NCBI GenBank assembly: GCA_026014735.1
Contig: JAOZHT010000003.1
Location: forward strand, 124,001-188,000
From: Candidatus Bathyarchaeota archaeon
Lineage (GTDB): Archaea > Thermoproteota > Bathyarchaeia > Bathyarchaeales > Bathycorpusculaceae
Reading direction: 5' to 3'
DNA: 64,000 nt
In this document: one piece after another, positions 33,285 through 42,580 of the stretch
Numbering within the stretch: position 1 is the first letter of the stretch
Layout of the letters: each line of letters opens with the position of its first letter
The notes under the pieces: generated by a model
Told to the model about the DNA's origin: nothing
The model's input: only the letters and a program-made list of their open reading frames with translations
The model's database searches: none
Translations under genes and position numbers: made by a program

Positions 33285-35473
33285 TGGTCTTTCCTCCCGA
33301 TGGCGCCGAAGGGGCAGACTGTTTCGCAGACGCCGCATCCGTTGCAGAGGACGGTGTCGATTTCTGTTTTGCCCCCGCTTTGGCTGATAGCTGGGCACCC
33401 GAAGGCTTTGGTGCAGACGCCGCAGTTGGTGCATTCTGCTTTTATTTGCCGCGGCTTGCCCTTTTCGATGAGCAGGGGGCAGGGACGTTTGGATATGAGC
33501 ACTGATGGCCCTTGGTAATTGATGATTTCTCTGAGGGCAACGGTTGTGGCTTTCAAGTCATAGGGATCCACCGTCACGATTTTCTCGATGCCTACGGCCT
33601 TTGCGATGTCTGCGATGTTAACGGTTTTTGTATCTTCGCCCATGGCGGTTTTGCCCGAGCCCGGAGTAGGCTGATGCCCCGTCATAGCCACTATGCTGTT
33701 ATCCATAACGATGACGCAGACGTTTGCTCTATTGTACGCAATGTTAAGCAGCCCCGGCATGCCCCCGTGGAAAAACGTGGAGTCCCCGATAACCGCGAAC
33801 ACCTTGTCTTTGACGCCTGCATGAATCATGCCGGCTGCCTGAGAAATCCCCGCGCCCATACAGAGGCAGGTTTGAACTGCCTGCACAGGAGGCAAAACCC
33901 CCAGCGTATAGCAGCCGATGTCGCCCGTCACGATTTTGTCGTCTGATTTCCCTGTTAGACTCAGGGCGCTTTCGGGGCAGGCTGGGATGCATTTGGGGTC
34001 GCCGCCGCAGACATCACAGATTAAGGGTTTATGGGTGGTGGGGTGAAAGGTGAGGGCGCCGTATTGGCAGGCTTCGATGCACCAGCCGCAGCCCTTGCAT
34101 TTGTCCTCGTCCACCGTGACTACTCCGGTTTGCCTGTTCTGGGATAGCGCATCTTCGGGGCAGGCTGCTATGCAGGGCGCGTTGAGGCAGGCATGACAGG
34201 TCACCGCCGTGTTCTGCAGCTGCTTGACGCGGAGGGAGCGGATGCGTGCTTTGAGGGGGCTAAAGACTTTCTCTTTCTCAAAGGAGCAAGCGTACTCGCA
34301 GATGTCGCAGCCTACGCATTTGACGCTGTCGCATTCCACATGCTGGTTAACCATGTTAAGGGCATAGTAGAAGGCCCGGTGAGTGCAGCCTGGGCAGAGC
34401 GCGGGGGGACGCGGCGGCAAATCCAGTTTCAGCGGCGATTCAGGTTTGCAGGTGAATCCCAGCTTGGCGAAGGCGCCGCGGACTTTGTCGGGTGTGAACT
34501 CGCCGATTTCTTCCAGCCCCAACTCGGCTTTGCCGATGACTTCGATTTTTAGGCGCTGCAGATTCTCCTCTATGTAGGGCCGCAGCTCCTCGATAACTAT
34601 GATTTTTTTAACTTTGCCAGCGAATTTTAAGGCAAGATCCGAGGGGAACGGATGCACAAAACCCAGTTTCAGCCAAGAGAACTTTTTGGTATCCAGCACC
34701 GAGCGGGCATAATAGTAGCCTACGCCGCTTCCAACGATGCCGATTTCCGCGCCGTTATCCTCGATGAAGTTGAAGCATGATTTCTCAGCATCCCTCTTTG
34801 CCTCTGCCAACCGGCCCTCGAGAACGCGGTGCTGGCGGATAGCATTTGACGGCACCATAACCCATCTGGAGCCGTTCTTGTCAAATTCGGCTTTGCGCTC
34901 CAGCCTCTTTAAGCCACCCAGCTTTACCCGTGCTTTGCCATGGGCAACCCGCGTGGTTAAGCGCAGAATAATTGGCAGATGCAGATTTTCGCTAAGTTCG
35001 TAGGCTTCCCTGGCCATGTCAAGGGCTTCCTGGGGGTTGCCCGCGTCGAGCAGCGGCAGCTTGGCGTGGACGGCGAAGTAGCGTGTGTCCTGCTCATTTT
35101 GGCTGCTATGCACGGCGGGGTCGTCGGCTACAGCTATAACTAAGCCCCCTTCCACACCCGTATACGCCAACGTCATGACGGCGTCGGCGGCGACATTTAA
35201 GCCCACATGCTTCATGCAGGCAATCCCGCGAAGCCCCGTCATTGAGGCGCCGACCGCGACTTCGACGGCGACGATTTCGTTAATGCTCCACTCTACATAC
35301 ATGCCTGTTTCTTTAGAAGCGCATGCGAGGGTTTCCACGATTTCAGTTGAAGGCGTGCCGGGGTAAGCGGCAGCGACTATGACGGAGGCCTCGATTGCCC
35401 CGCGTGCAACTGCCTCATCGCCGTTAAGCAGAGCAAAAGCGCCCGGCTTATTTGCTGAAATCTTGGAAGTCAT
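33281..35473 (-). CDS. iorA: Indolepyruvate ferredoxin oxidoreductase alpha subunit with inserted four-cluster ferredoxin domain
   Basis: 730 residues, about 100 longer than usual. The pyrimidine domain (GDEAVARGAIEA...AAYPGTPSTEI) and the TPP domain (GDIGCYTLGVLPP, GDSTFFHGGMPGLLN) are typical, as are two C-terminal Cys clusters (CTNCGVCTKAFGC and CNGCGVCETVC). Between ALCPGCTHRAFYYAL (~366-372) and the TPP domain at ~515 lies an insertion holding four further Cys groups: C386-C389-C392-C396, C426-C429-C434-C438, C459-C462-C465-C469 and C486-C489-C495-C499. That spacing is that of DmsB/HycB electron-transfer subunits. Six clusters in total are predicted. The insertion may send electrons to a partner other than free ferredoxin. 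Overlaps iorB by 4 bases. Confidence 0.92.
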   Translation of the reverse strand: MTSKISANKPGAFALLNGDEAVARGAIEASVIVAAAYPGTPSTEIVETLACASKETGMYVEWSINEIVAVEVAVGASMTGLRGIACMKHVGLNVAADAVMTLAYTGVEGGLVIAVADDPAVHSSQNEQDTRYFAVHAKLPLLDAGNPQEALDMAREAYELSENLHLPIILRLTTRVAHGKARVKLGGLKRLERKAEFDKNGSRWVMVPSNAIRQHRVLEGRLAEAKRDAEKSCFNFIEDNGAEIGIVGSGVGYYYARSVLDTKKFSWLKLGFVHPFPSDLALKFAGKVKKIIVIEELRPYIEENLQRLKIEVIGKAELGLEEIGEFTPDKVRGAFAKLGFTCKPESPLKLDLPPRPPALCPGCTHRAFYYALNMVNQHVECDSVKCVGCDICEYACSFEKEKVFSPLKARIRSLRVKQLQNTAVTCHACLNAPCIAACPEDALSQNRQTGVVTVDEDKCKGCGWCIEACQYGALTFHPTTHKPLICDVCGGDPKCIPACPESALSLTGKSDDKIVTGDIGCYTLGVLPPVQAVQTCLCMGAGISQAAGMIHAGVKDKVFAVIGDSTFFHGGMPGLLNIAYNRANVCVIVMDNSIVAMTGHQPTPGSGKTAMGEDTKTVNIADIAKAVGIEKIVTVDPYDLKATTVALREIINYQGPSVLISKRPCPLLIEKGKPRQIKAECTNCGVCTKAFGCPAISQSGGKTEIDTVLCNGCGVCETVCPFGAIGRKDQ

Positions 35474-35482
35474 CGTTCATCC

Positions 35483-36802
35483 TTACATTTTTCCCTTGCG
35501 CAAATCCAGAACTCGCTTTGCTTTGCCTTCGCTTCTTGGAAGTTCACCCACGTTAACGATTTGCACATCGGCGCTTATACCCGTCACTATGTGGATTCTT
35601 TTCTGGATTTCATTCTTAAGGGCGTTTCTGTCTGTTTGAGGGTCCTTTGCGGCTTTCTCTGATAACTCAACTTTAACCACGAATGTATCCAGCGAGGTTG
35701 GCCGGTCGACGACTATGAGGTACTGTGTGGCTAACTCGGAAAAACACATAACTGCATACTCTATTTGTGAGGGAAACACGTTGACGCCTCGGATAATAAG
35801 CATGTCATCGGAGCGCCCAGTAACCCTCATCATTCGGGCATGGGTGCGTCCACATTTGCAGGGGACAGTTACAATCCGCGAGATGTCTCTGGTTCGGTAC
35901 CGAAGCATAGGCATCCCGATTTTTGTCAGGGTCGTGAAAACCAGTTCTCCCTCTTCTCCCGCAGGTAACACTTCGCCGGTGTCGGGGTTAATGGTTTCAA
36001 CGATGAAGTGGTCCTCCCATATGTGCAGGCCCTTATGTTCTTCACATTCCACCGAAACCCCGGGGCCACAGAGTTCAGTTAAACCATAAATATCGTAGGC
36101 TTCAATGCCTGTTTCCTTTTCGATACGTTCCCGGATTTTATCCGACCAGGGCTCCGCGCCGAAGATGCCTCTTTTAAGCTTAAGGTCTTTTCGTGGATCT
36201 ATGCCTTCCTGAGCCATTGTTTCCGCAAGGTAAACCGCGAAGCTGGGGGTGCAAGCAAGTATGGTTGTGCCTAAATCCTTCATGAGTTTTATTTGGCGCT
36301 GAGTCATACCGCCGCTGGCAGGCACGATTTTTGCGCCAAGTTTCTGTGCGCCATAATGGAGGCCTAAGCCGCCTGTGAATAATCCGTAGCCGTAGGCGAT
36401 GTGGATGGTGTCTTGGCTTCTGCCGCCTGCTGTGTAGATGCAGCGTGCCACAAGCTCCTGCCAGGCGTCTAAGTCATTTTTTGTGTAGGCGCCAACTATG
36501 GGGTTGCCTGTGGTTCCGCTTGATGCATGGACCTCCACAATTTCATCCAGCTTGGTTGTAACCATACCAAAGGGGTAGTTGTCTTTGAGGTCGCTTTTCA
36601 CTGTGAATGGAATCTTTTTTAGGTCATCGAGAGTTTGGATATCCTCGGGTTTTAAGCCTGCTTCATCAAATTTTTTGCGGTAGAAACTGCTGTGTTCATA
36701 GCAATGCTTGACTTGCTCCTTGAGTTTTTGTAGTTGAAACTTTTCGATGTCTTCCCGGGGCATTGTTTCGATTTTTTGGTTCCAGTATTTGCCGTCTACC
36801 AA
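35483..36802 (-). CDS. paaK: Phenylacetate-CoA ligase-like (PaaK) aryl-CoA ligase
   Basis: 439 residues, full length. The AMP-binding motif VHASSGTTGNPIVGAYT, GGLGLHYGAQKLGAKIVPAS, YDIYGLTELCGPGVS and TRCVRD-like RYRTRDIS are characteristic. It activates phenylacetate or similar aryl acids with ATP and CoA. With IorAB in the same operon it could recapture aryl acids, while the acyl-CoA synthetase at 38998 works the other way. The start is TTG at 36802 behind GAGAGGGA. It lies 9 bases before iorA and 16 after livF. Confidence 0.9.
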   Translation of the reverse strand: MVDGKYWNQKIETMPREDIEKFQLQKLKEQVKHCYEHSSFYRKKFDEAGLKPEDIQTLDDLKKIPFTVKSDLKDNYPFGMVTTKLDEIVEVHASSGTTGNPIVGAYTKNDLDAWQELVARCIYTAGGRSQDTIHIAYGYGLFTGGLGLHYGAQKLGAKIVPASGGMTQRQIKLMKDLGTTILACTPSFAVYLAETMAQEGIDPRKDLKLKRGIFGAEPWSDKIRERIEKETGIEAYDIYGLTELCGPGVSVECEEHKGLHIWEDHFIVETINPDTGEVLPAGEEGELVFTTLTKIGMPMLRYRTRDISRIVTVPCKCGRTHARMMRVTGRSDDMLIIRGVNVFPSQIEYAVMCFSELATQYLIVVDRPTSLDTFVVKVELSEKAAKDPQTDRNALKNEIQKRIHIVTGISADVQIVNVGELPRSEGKAKRVLDLRKGKM

Positions 36803-36818
36803 ATCGTTCCCTCTCTCG

Positions 36819-37523
36819 TTATAGACCTAGATACACTTCTTTTATGTGACTATTAGATAAAAGTTCCCTACTCTTCCCCTCCAAGACAACCCTGCCCCGC
36901 TCAAGAACGTAGCCGCGGTTTGCCACGTTAAGGCTGTCATGGATGTTCTGCTCCACCAAAAGCACCGTTACTCCCTCATCATTTATGGTGCGCACGGTAT
37001 CAAGCACCTTCTCCACTATGATGGGAGCTAAACCCAGCGAGGGCTCATCTAGAATCAGCAACTCAGGGTTAGACATTAAGCTGCGGCAGATAACCAGCAT
37101 CTGCTGTTCGCCGCCGCTAAGAGTCTGCGCCAGCGCCTTCTCCTTCTTTTTGAGCACCGGGAAAATCTCTGTTACGCGTTCTTTGGTTGCTTTGACTTTT
37201 GCTTTGTCATTTATAGTGTAGGCACCCAACATCAGGTTCTCTTCAACGGTCATGCGGGGAAAAATTTCTCTGCCCTCAGGAATCATTGTGAGTCCCTTCT
37301 TGACTATCTCGAAGGTGGAGAGTTTACTGATGTTTTCGCCCTTGAATTTGATGGCGCCGGTTTGGGGCTTAAGAAAGCCCATGATGGTTTTAACAAGCGT
37401 GGTTTTGCCTGCGCCGTTTGGGCCAATGATGCTTACTATTTCGCCTTTCTCTATTTTGAAGCTGACATCGTAGAGTATCTTGACCAACCCGTAGGATGCT
37501 GAGACGTTTTCGACTTCAAGCAT
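36819..37523 (-). CDS. livF: ABC transporter ATP-binding protein LivF
   Basis: 234 residues. Walker A GPNGAGKTT, Q-loop region with GMTM-like GLTMIPEGREIFPRMTVEENLMLGAY, signature LSGGEQQ and Walker B LLILDEPSLGLAP are all present. Overlaps livG by 8 bases. It forms the ATPase pair of the Liv system with LivG. Confidence 0.93.
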   Translation of the reverse strand: MLEVENVSASYGLVKILYDVSFKIEKGEIVSIIGPNGAGKTTLVKTIMGFLKPQTGAIKFKGENISKLSTFEIVKKGLTMIPEGREIFPRMTVEENLMLGAYTINDKAKVKATKERVTEIFPVLKKKEKALAQTLSGGEQQMLVICRSLMSNPELLILDEPSLGLAPIIVEKVLDTVRTINDEGVTVLLVEQNIHDSLNVANRGYVLERGRVVLEGKSRELLSNSHIKEVYLGL

Positions 37524-38265
37524 TATCCTCTTGCTCCTCTCCGAAATCGAAGCGCTTACCCAAGTAAACCTTCACCACATGCTCGTCGCTGCAGACCTGT
37601 TTGGGGGTGCCCTCACAGATTTTTTCTCCATGCTGAAGAACAATCACGCGGTCGCAGAGACCCATAATTACCCGCATAATATGCTCCACCATCAGCACCG
37701 TGACGCCCTGCTTGTTAATTTGCTTAATTAACGCGATGGCTTCGTCGGATTCTTTAGGTGTTAACCCCGTAAGCAACTCGTCGAGTAAAAGCAGCTTAGG
37801 GCTAGTGGCAAGCGCCTTTGCCAGCTGGATGCGCCTAAGCTCCACCACGTTGAGGCTTTTGGCGGCGACATCGAATTTGTCTTTATCAAGCCCCACAAAC
37901 TCCAAGAGTTCATGTGCCTTTGCCATCGGGTCGGTTTCATCGGTTTTTTTTCTGTTAAACAGCACGGCGGTTAACACGTTTTCTGCCGCGGTCATTTCTG
38001 GAAAAGACTGGACTGTCTGGGCAGTTTTGGTTATGCCTCTTGTGCATATGCTGTAGGATGGCAGCTTTGAGATATCCTCGTCTTGGAAGAGGATTTGTCC
38101 CTGGTCAGTTTTGTAGACGCCGCTGATGAGGTTAAGAAGCGTGGATTTGCCTGAGCCGTTTGGACCCACGAGCCCCGCTATCTCGCCGCTGTTTATGGTG
38201 AAGTCCACGTTTTTTAGGGCTTGCAGTCCCCCGAAGCGTTTGGAGACTCCGATGCATTTTAGCAA
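37516..38265 (-). CDS. livG: ABC transporter ATP-binding protein LivG
   Basis: 249 residues. Walker A GPNGSGKST, Walker B LLLLDELLTGLTP, and the LivG mark ISGVYKTDQGQILFQDEDIS. The signature motif LSGGQ is replaced by VVELRRIQLAKAL, seen in part of the LivG family. It is the first gene of the operon. The start is TTG at 38265 with GGAG nine bases ahead. Confidence 0.9.
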   Translation of the reverse strand: MLKCIGVSKRFGGLQALKNVDFTINSGEIAGLVGPNGSGKSTLLNLISGVYKTDQGQILFQDEDISKLPSYSICTRGITKTAQTVQSFPEMTAAENVLTAVLFNRKKTDETDPMAKAHELLEFVGLDKDKFDVAAKSLNVVELRRIQLAKALATSPKLLLLDELLTGLTPKESDEAIALIKQINKQGVTVLMVEHIMRVIMGLCDRVIVLQHGEKICEGTPKQVCSDEHVVKVYLGKRFDFGEEQEDNA

Positions 38266-38388
38266 GTTTGCAATCTCCGATTAGCAAGCAATTATTCATG
38301 CTGAAAATATAAAGGTTGGTAAAAAATGGGTCTGCCTGCCCGATGCTTAAAAGTTAAATATGCTTTGAGCCTATAGAGGGGGTGTGGG

Positions 38389-38844
38389 GTGTATTGTTTG
38401 CCTATAACGCAAGTCAGTGTCTTCCTTGACAATCATCCAGGTTCCCTCTTCGATGCGATGTCGCAGCTAGATAAAAACCGTATCAAAATCTATGCTTTCT
38501 CCATAGCTGAGGCGGGGGAATTCGGAATCGTCCGCATGATAACTGAGGACCCCCCTAAAGCGAAGTCGCTGCTGGAGAGCGCAGGCTTTAATCTTGCCAA
38601 ATCCAAAAAGAACACGGAGGTCACCGCGATCTTCAGTTCAGCGCATCATGCTCTCTCTGAGATCACAAAGCTCCTGGGGGATGAGGGCATAAACATAGAG
38701 TATGCGTATTCCTCTGCTGTGCATGTTGAGGGTAAGGTGGCTTTGATTCTGCGTCCAAGCAACGCTGAGAAGGCTGAGCAGCTGCTGAAGGCAAAGGGCG
38801 TTGAAGTTCTTTCTCTGGCTGACCTTAAACGCAACTTCAAGTAA
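38389..38844 (+). CDS. Tandem ACT-domain protein
   Basis: 151 residues; GTG at 38389. Two ACT domains: ITQVSVFLDNHPGSLFDAMSQLDKNRIKIYAFSIAEAGEFGIVRMI and TEVTAIFSSAHHALSEITKLLGDEGINIEYAYSSA. ACT domains bind amino acids. Such two-ACT proteins are often encoded beside paaK and ior genes, so this is probably the amino-acid sensor for this cluster. It is divergent from livG, with a 123-base shared promoter region. Confidence 0.85.
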   Translation: MYCLPITQVSVFLDNHPGSLFDAMSQLDKNRIKIYAFSIAEAGEFGIVRMITEDPPKAKSLLESAGFNLAKSKKNTEVTAIFSSAHHALSEITKLLGDEGINIEYAYSSAVHVEGKVALILRPSNAEKAEQLLKAKGVEVLSLADLKRNFK

Positions 38845-38997
38845 CCGCCGCGGCGTTTAAGTCGCCAATCGCTTTGAATGTAAAGTATAAACGGCAGGGT
38901 CCGCTCTTAAAGTTGGGTTTAAACTTCAGAATATCGATTCTGGAACAATAAGCTTTAATTTATGCCGTTGTACGACCCTAAGTCAGAAGGTCATCGA

Positions 38998-41823
38998 ATG
39001 GTCACTACAAATCTGGATAAGATTTTCAATCCTCAGAACGTCGCCATCATCGGAGCAAGTGACGTAGAAGGCTCAGTCGGCTATGCCATCGTGAAGAATT
39101 TCACCAAGATGGGCTACACAGGTAAAGTTTACTTCGTTAACGTCCGCAAAGCGGAGATTTTAGGCGTGAAAACTTACCCGACGGTAGATCAGATTCCTGA
39201 ACCCGTCGATTTAGCGATAGTCGCTACCCCTGCCAAAACCGTTCCTGATGTTATGGTGGAATGCGGTAAAGCACATGTAAAAGGCGTAATAATCGTGTCC
39301 GCGGGCTTCAAAGAAACTGGACCCGCAGGCAAAGCTTTAGAAGATAAAGTTTTTGAAGCCGCCCAACAATTTGGCATCCGAGTCATCGGACCCAACTGCA
39401 TCGGTGTTATCCGCCCCCGAATTAACCTTAACGCAACTTTTCTGGACAAAATGCCTAAACCCGGCAACGTAGCGTTTCTGTCCCAGAGCGGCGCGTTAGG
39501 CTCGGCAATTTTGGACTGGGCAATTCATGAAAACATCGGCTTTAGCAACTTTGTCTCCGTTGGCTCCATGATCGACGTGGACTTCGGCGACTTAATCGAT
39601 TACTTCGGCGCCGACCCCAAAACCAAAAGCATACTTATGTACGTCGAGGGCATCACTCAAGCACGCAAATTCATGAGCGCCGCCAGGCACTTTGCCCGAA
39701 CCAAACCCATCATCGTGGTTAAATCCGGCAAATTCAGTGAAAGCGCAAAAGCCGCTGCTTCCCACACGGGCTCGCTTTCAGGCGAAGACGGCATCTACGA
39801 CGCTGCTTTTAAACGGGCAGGTGTAGTGCGTGTTAACGAAATCGCTGATTTGTTCAATTCCGCTGAGGTTTTAGGCACTCAGCCGCTTCCCAAAGGCCCT
39901 AACCTTGCCATAATTACTAATGCAGGCGGACCCGGCGTGATGGCGACTGATTCGCTTATTGCTCAGGGCGGCAAAATCGCCAAGATCAGCCAGAAAACCA
40001 TCGATTCCCTTAACGCTGTGTTGCCTGCTTTCTGGAGCCACGGTAACCCCATCGACGTGTTAGGTGACGCTAAAGCAGATCGCTATAAAGCCGCGCTTGA
40101 CGCTGCATTAAACGATGACAACGTTGATGGTATATTGATTGTCTTCACTCAGCAGGCAGTTTCGGAGTCTGTTGAAATCGCTAAAGCCATCGTGGAGCTT
40201 GTCCGCAACAAACCCTACCAGAACAAAACCATCCTGACCTCGTTTATGGGCTTTGGCGCCGTGCAGGAAGCCAACAACATCTTAAACGCCAACAACATCC
40301 CCACATATAGCACCCCCGAGCAGGCCCTACGCACCTACATGTACATGTACAATTACCAGCGCAACATAGAATTGCTTTATGAGACCCCCGAGGAACTCCC
40401 CGTTGACGCTGCTCCACCTAAGCGCCCCATCCTGGCAATCATCCGCAACGCAGCCTTTGAAGACCGCGATGTCCTCACCGAAGACGAAGCCAAGAAAATC
40501 CTCAAGTACTACAACTTCCCAGTGGTCAAAACCGCCGTAGCCAACAACGTTGACGAAGCTGTCGCGTACGCGCAGGAAATGGGTTTCCCCGTGGTGCTCA
40601 AGATTCTCTCGCCGCAAATCATCCATAAAAGCGATGCAGGCGGAGTTATCCTTAACGTGAACTCGGCAAAAGAGGTCCGTGAAGCCTTTGAGTTGCTGAT
40701 TCAGCGTGCAACCGCCTACAACCCTAAGGCGCAGATTATCGGTGTCACCGTGCAGCCTATGGTCAGCAAGAAGGGTCATGAACTCATCATCGGAGGCAAA
40801 ACGGACCCGGTTTTTGGCCCCGTTATACTCTTCGGTATGGGCGGCGTCGGTGTGGAACTTTTCAAGGACTACTCTATCGGGCTTCCTCCGCTAAACACCA
40901 CCCTTATCCACCGTATGATGGAGGAAACCAAGGTTTACCGTCTCCTCAAAGGCTACCGTGGCTCCACTCCTGTTGACCTTAAGAAACTCGATGAAACCAT
41001 CCTTATGTTCAGCCAGCTCCTGGTTGACTTCCCCCAGATAAAGGAAATCGACATCAACCCCCTGCTCATCAACGATAAAGAAGCCGTTATCCTCGACGCC
41101 CGCGTAGTCATCGACAAAGAAAACGTCTGCAAAAAGTTTGAGCCTCACGAGCACATGGTCATCAGCCCCTACCCCAAGAAGTACGAGACCCTTTGGCTGC
41201 TTAAGAATGGACAGGAAGTTCTGCTGCGCCCCGTTAAACCCGAAGATGAACCCATGTGGCTGGAATGGTTCCAGAGTCTATCTGAGGAATCCATCCGCTA
41301 CCGCTTCTTCCAAATGCTCAAAGACACCCCGCATGAAGTCCGCGTACGATACTGCAACATCGACTACGACCGTGAAGTCGCCGTGGTGGCAGAAATCGTG
41401 GAGAATGGCAAACGCAAAATCCTAGGGGTCAGCCGCTTATCCATAGAGTCTGATGGTAAACACGGCGAAATGGCCTTTATTGTCAGCGACTACTGGCAGG
41501 GATTGGGCTTAGGCACCAAGATAGTGGATTACACCTTAGACATAGCCAAGGAGAAGGGCGTTGAAAGCGTCTACGCCATCATGCTGCAGGACAACTACCG
41601 CGCGTTGAGCCTCACCAAGAAGATGGGCTTTGCCATCGAGTACCTAAGCGACGGCACCGTTAAAGGCGGCCTCAGCCTCAAAGACGAAGACATTGACATG
41701 CGCTGCGCCAGAAAACTGCCTGAACCGCCCAAGGAAACTAAGGAAGCACCGGAAATCCTCATAGTGGACGAAAAATCTGTGCCGAAAAAGGCGCAGGAAG
41801 CAAAAGAAACAGCTTCCGCCTAA
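38998..41823 (+). CDS. ADP-forming acyl-CoA synthetase fused to a GNAT domain
   Basis: About 941 residues. Domains in order: CoA-binding (NVAIIGASDVEGSVGYAIVKNF), succinyl-CoA ligase-like (FLSQSGALGSAILDWA, SHTGSLSGEDGIYDAAFKRAG carrying the His that is phosphorylated), ATP-grasp (FPVVLKILSPQIIHKSDAGGVILN, GPVILFGMGGVGVE), then a GNAT acetyltransferase (~760-910: EKGVESVYAIMLQDNYRALSLTKKMGF). Two readings are possible: an ADP-forming acetyl/aryl-acetyl-CoA synthetase that makes ATP, or a Pat-type protein lysine acetyltransferase with the same architecture. The ior/liv neighbours favour energy conservation. ATG at 38998 suits a TATA-like box at about 38949; the ATG at 38962 is less likely. Confidence 0.88.
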   Translation: MVTTNLDKIFNPQNVAIIGASDVEGSVGYAIVKNFTKMGYTGKVYFVNVRKAEILGVKTYPTVDQIPEPVDLAIVATPAKTVPDVMVECGKAHVKGVIIVSAGFKETGPAGKALEDKVFEAAQQFGIRVIGPNCIGVIRPRINLNATFLDKMPKPGNVAFLSQSGALGSAILDWAIHENIGFSNFVSVGSMIDVDFGDLIDYFGADPKTKSILMYVEGITQARKFMSAARHFARTKPIIVVKSGKFSESAKAAASHTGSLSGEDGIYDAAFKRAGVVRVNEIADLFNSAEVLGTQPLPKGPNLAIITNAGGPGVMATDSLIAQGGKIAKISQKTIDSLNAVLPAFWSHGNPIDVLGDAKADRYKAALDAALNDDNVDGILIVFTQQAVSESVEIAKAIVELVRNKPYQNKTILTSFMGFGAVQEANNILNANNIPTYSTPEQALRTYMYMYNYQRNIELLYETPEELPVDAAPPKRPILAIIRNAAFEDRDVLTEDEAKKILKYYNFPVVKTAVANNVDEAVAYAQEMGFPVVLKILSPQIIHKSDAGGVILNVNSAKEVREAFELLIQRATAYNPKAQIIGVTVQPMVSKKGHELIIGGKTDPVFGPVILFGMGGVGVELFKDYSIGLPPLNTTLIHRMMEETKVYRLLKGYRGSTPVDLKKLDETILMFSQLLVDFPQIKEIDINPLLINDKEAVILDARVVIDKENVCKKFEPHEHMVISPYPKKYETLWLLKNGQEVLLRPVKPEDEPMWLEWFQSLSEESIRYRFFQMLKDTPHEVRVRYCNIDYDREVAVVAEIVENGKRKILGVSRLSIESDGKHGEMAFIVSDYWQGLGLGTKIVDYTLDIAKEKGVESVYAIMLQDNYRALSLTKKMGFAIEYLSDGTVKGGLSLKDEDIDMRCARKLPEPPKETKEAPEILIVDEKSVPKKAQEAKETASA

Positions 41824-42000
41824 CCCCTTTAGTCTTCCTTTTCTTTGTTTTTCTTTTATCCTTGTTTTTGTTTGGTCAGTAGCTATCCGCTTGTTCAATC
41901 GCTATCTTTAACCGATTAGCTTTTTACATTTGCGTTTTTTGGTTTCCTCTACCCTTTTATATCGGGTAATTCTGTTAGCCTATCCTGTGCCAAACCCAAT

Positions 42001-42519
42001 TTGGCATACGCAGGAGATGCACGCCTTTTGATTAAAGACGACAAGCGACGCCTCATGCTTGAAAAGGTTCTACGGGAAAACAATTACCAAGAGAGCGCTC
42101 TGCTTGAGATTCTTCACCGGGCCCAGGAAATCTACGGCTACCTCGACAAAGACCTCCTCATGGACATATCCGGCTCGCTTAATCTGCCGCCTAGCCTCGT
42201 CTATGGCGTCGCCACCTTCTACAGCTTCTTTAAACTCCGTAAACCCGGCGAGCACATCGTCACGGGCTGCATGGGCACGGCCTGCTACGTTAAAGGCGTA
42301 GACGAAATCATGCGGGCCATCGAAGAAGAGTTCCATCTTAAACGGGGCGGCTCAACCGCGGATGGGCGGCTCTCGCTGCTTCAGACCCGCTGCATAGGTG
42401 CCTGCGCCATGGCGCCCAACGTTGTCGTTGACGACGTAGTCATCGGCAAAGCCACCAAAGAGGCGGTTATAGCAAAAATAAGACAGGTGCTGGAGGAACA
42501 GAAAACTGAAGCTGTCTGA
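42001..42519 (+). CDS. hoxE: NAD-reducing hydrogenase subunit HoxE (NuoE-like)
   Basis: 172 residues. The helical start (LEKVLRENNYQESALLEILHRAQEIYGYL) and thioredoxin-like [2Fe-2S] domain (GCMGTACYVKGVDEI, TRCIGACAMAPNVVV, with four Cys) define the 24-kDa NuoE/HoxE family. It transfers electrons in the diaphorase part of the Hox hydrogenase. The start is TTG at 42001 with a TATA-like TTTTATATC about 40 bases upstream. First gene of hoxEFUYH. Confidence 0.88.
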   Translation: MAYAGDARLLIKDDKRRLMLEKVLRENNYQESALLEILHRAQEIYGYLDKDLLMDISGSLNLPPSLVYGVATFYSFFKLRKPGEHIVTGCMGTACYVKGVDEIMRAIEEEFHLKRGGSTADGRLSLLQTRCIGACAMAPNVVVDDVVIGKATKEAVIAKIRQVLEEQKTEAV

Positions 42520-42580
42520 GTTACACAACATCGTAGACCACGAACTGGAGTTCGAGCGCGCCTACAAGTACCGCATCAAC

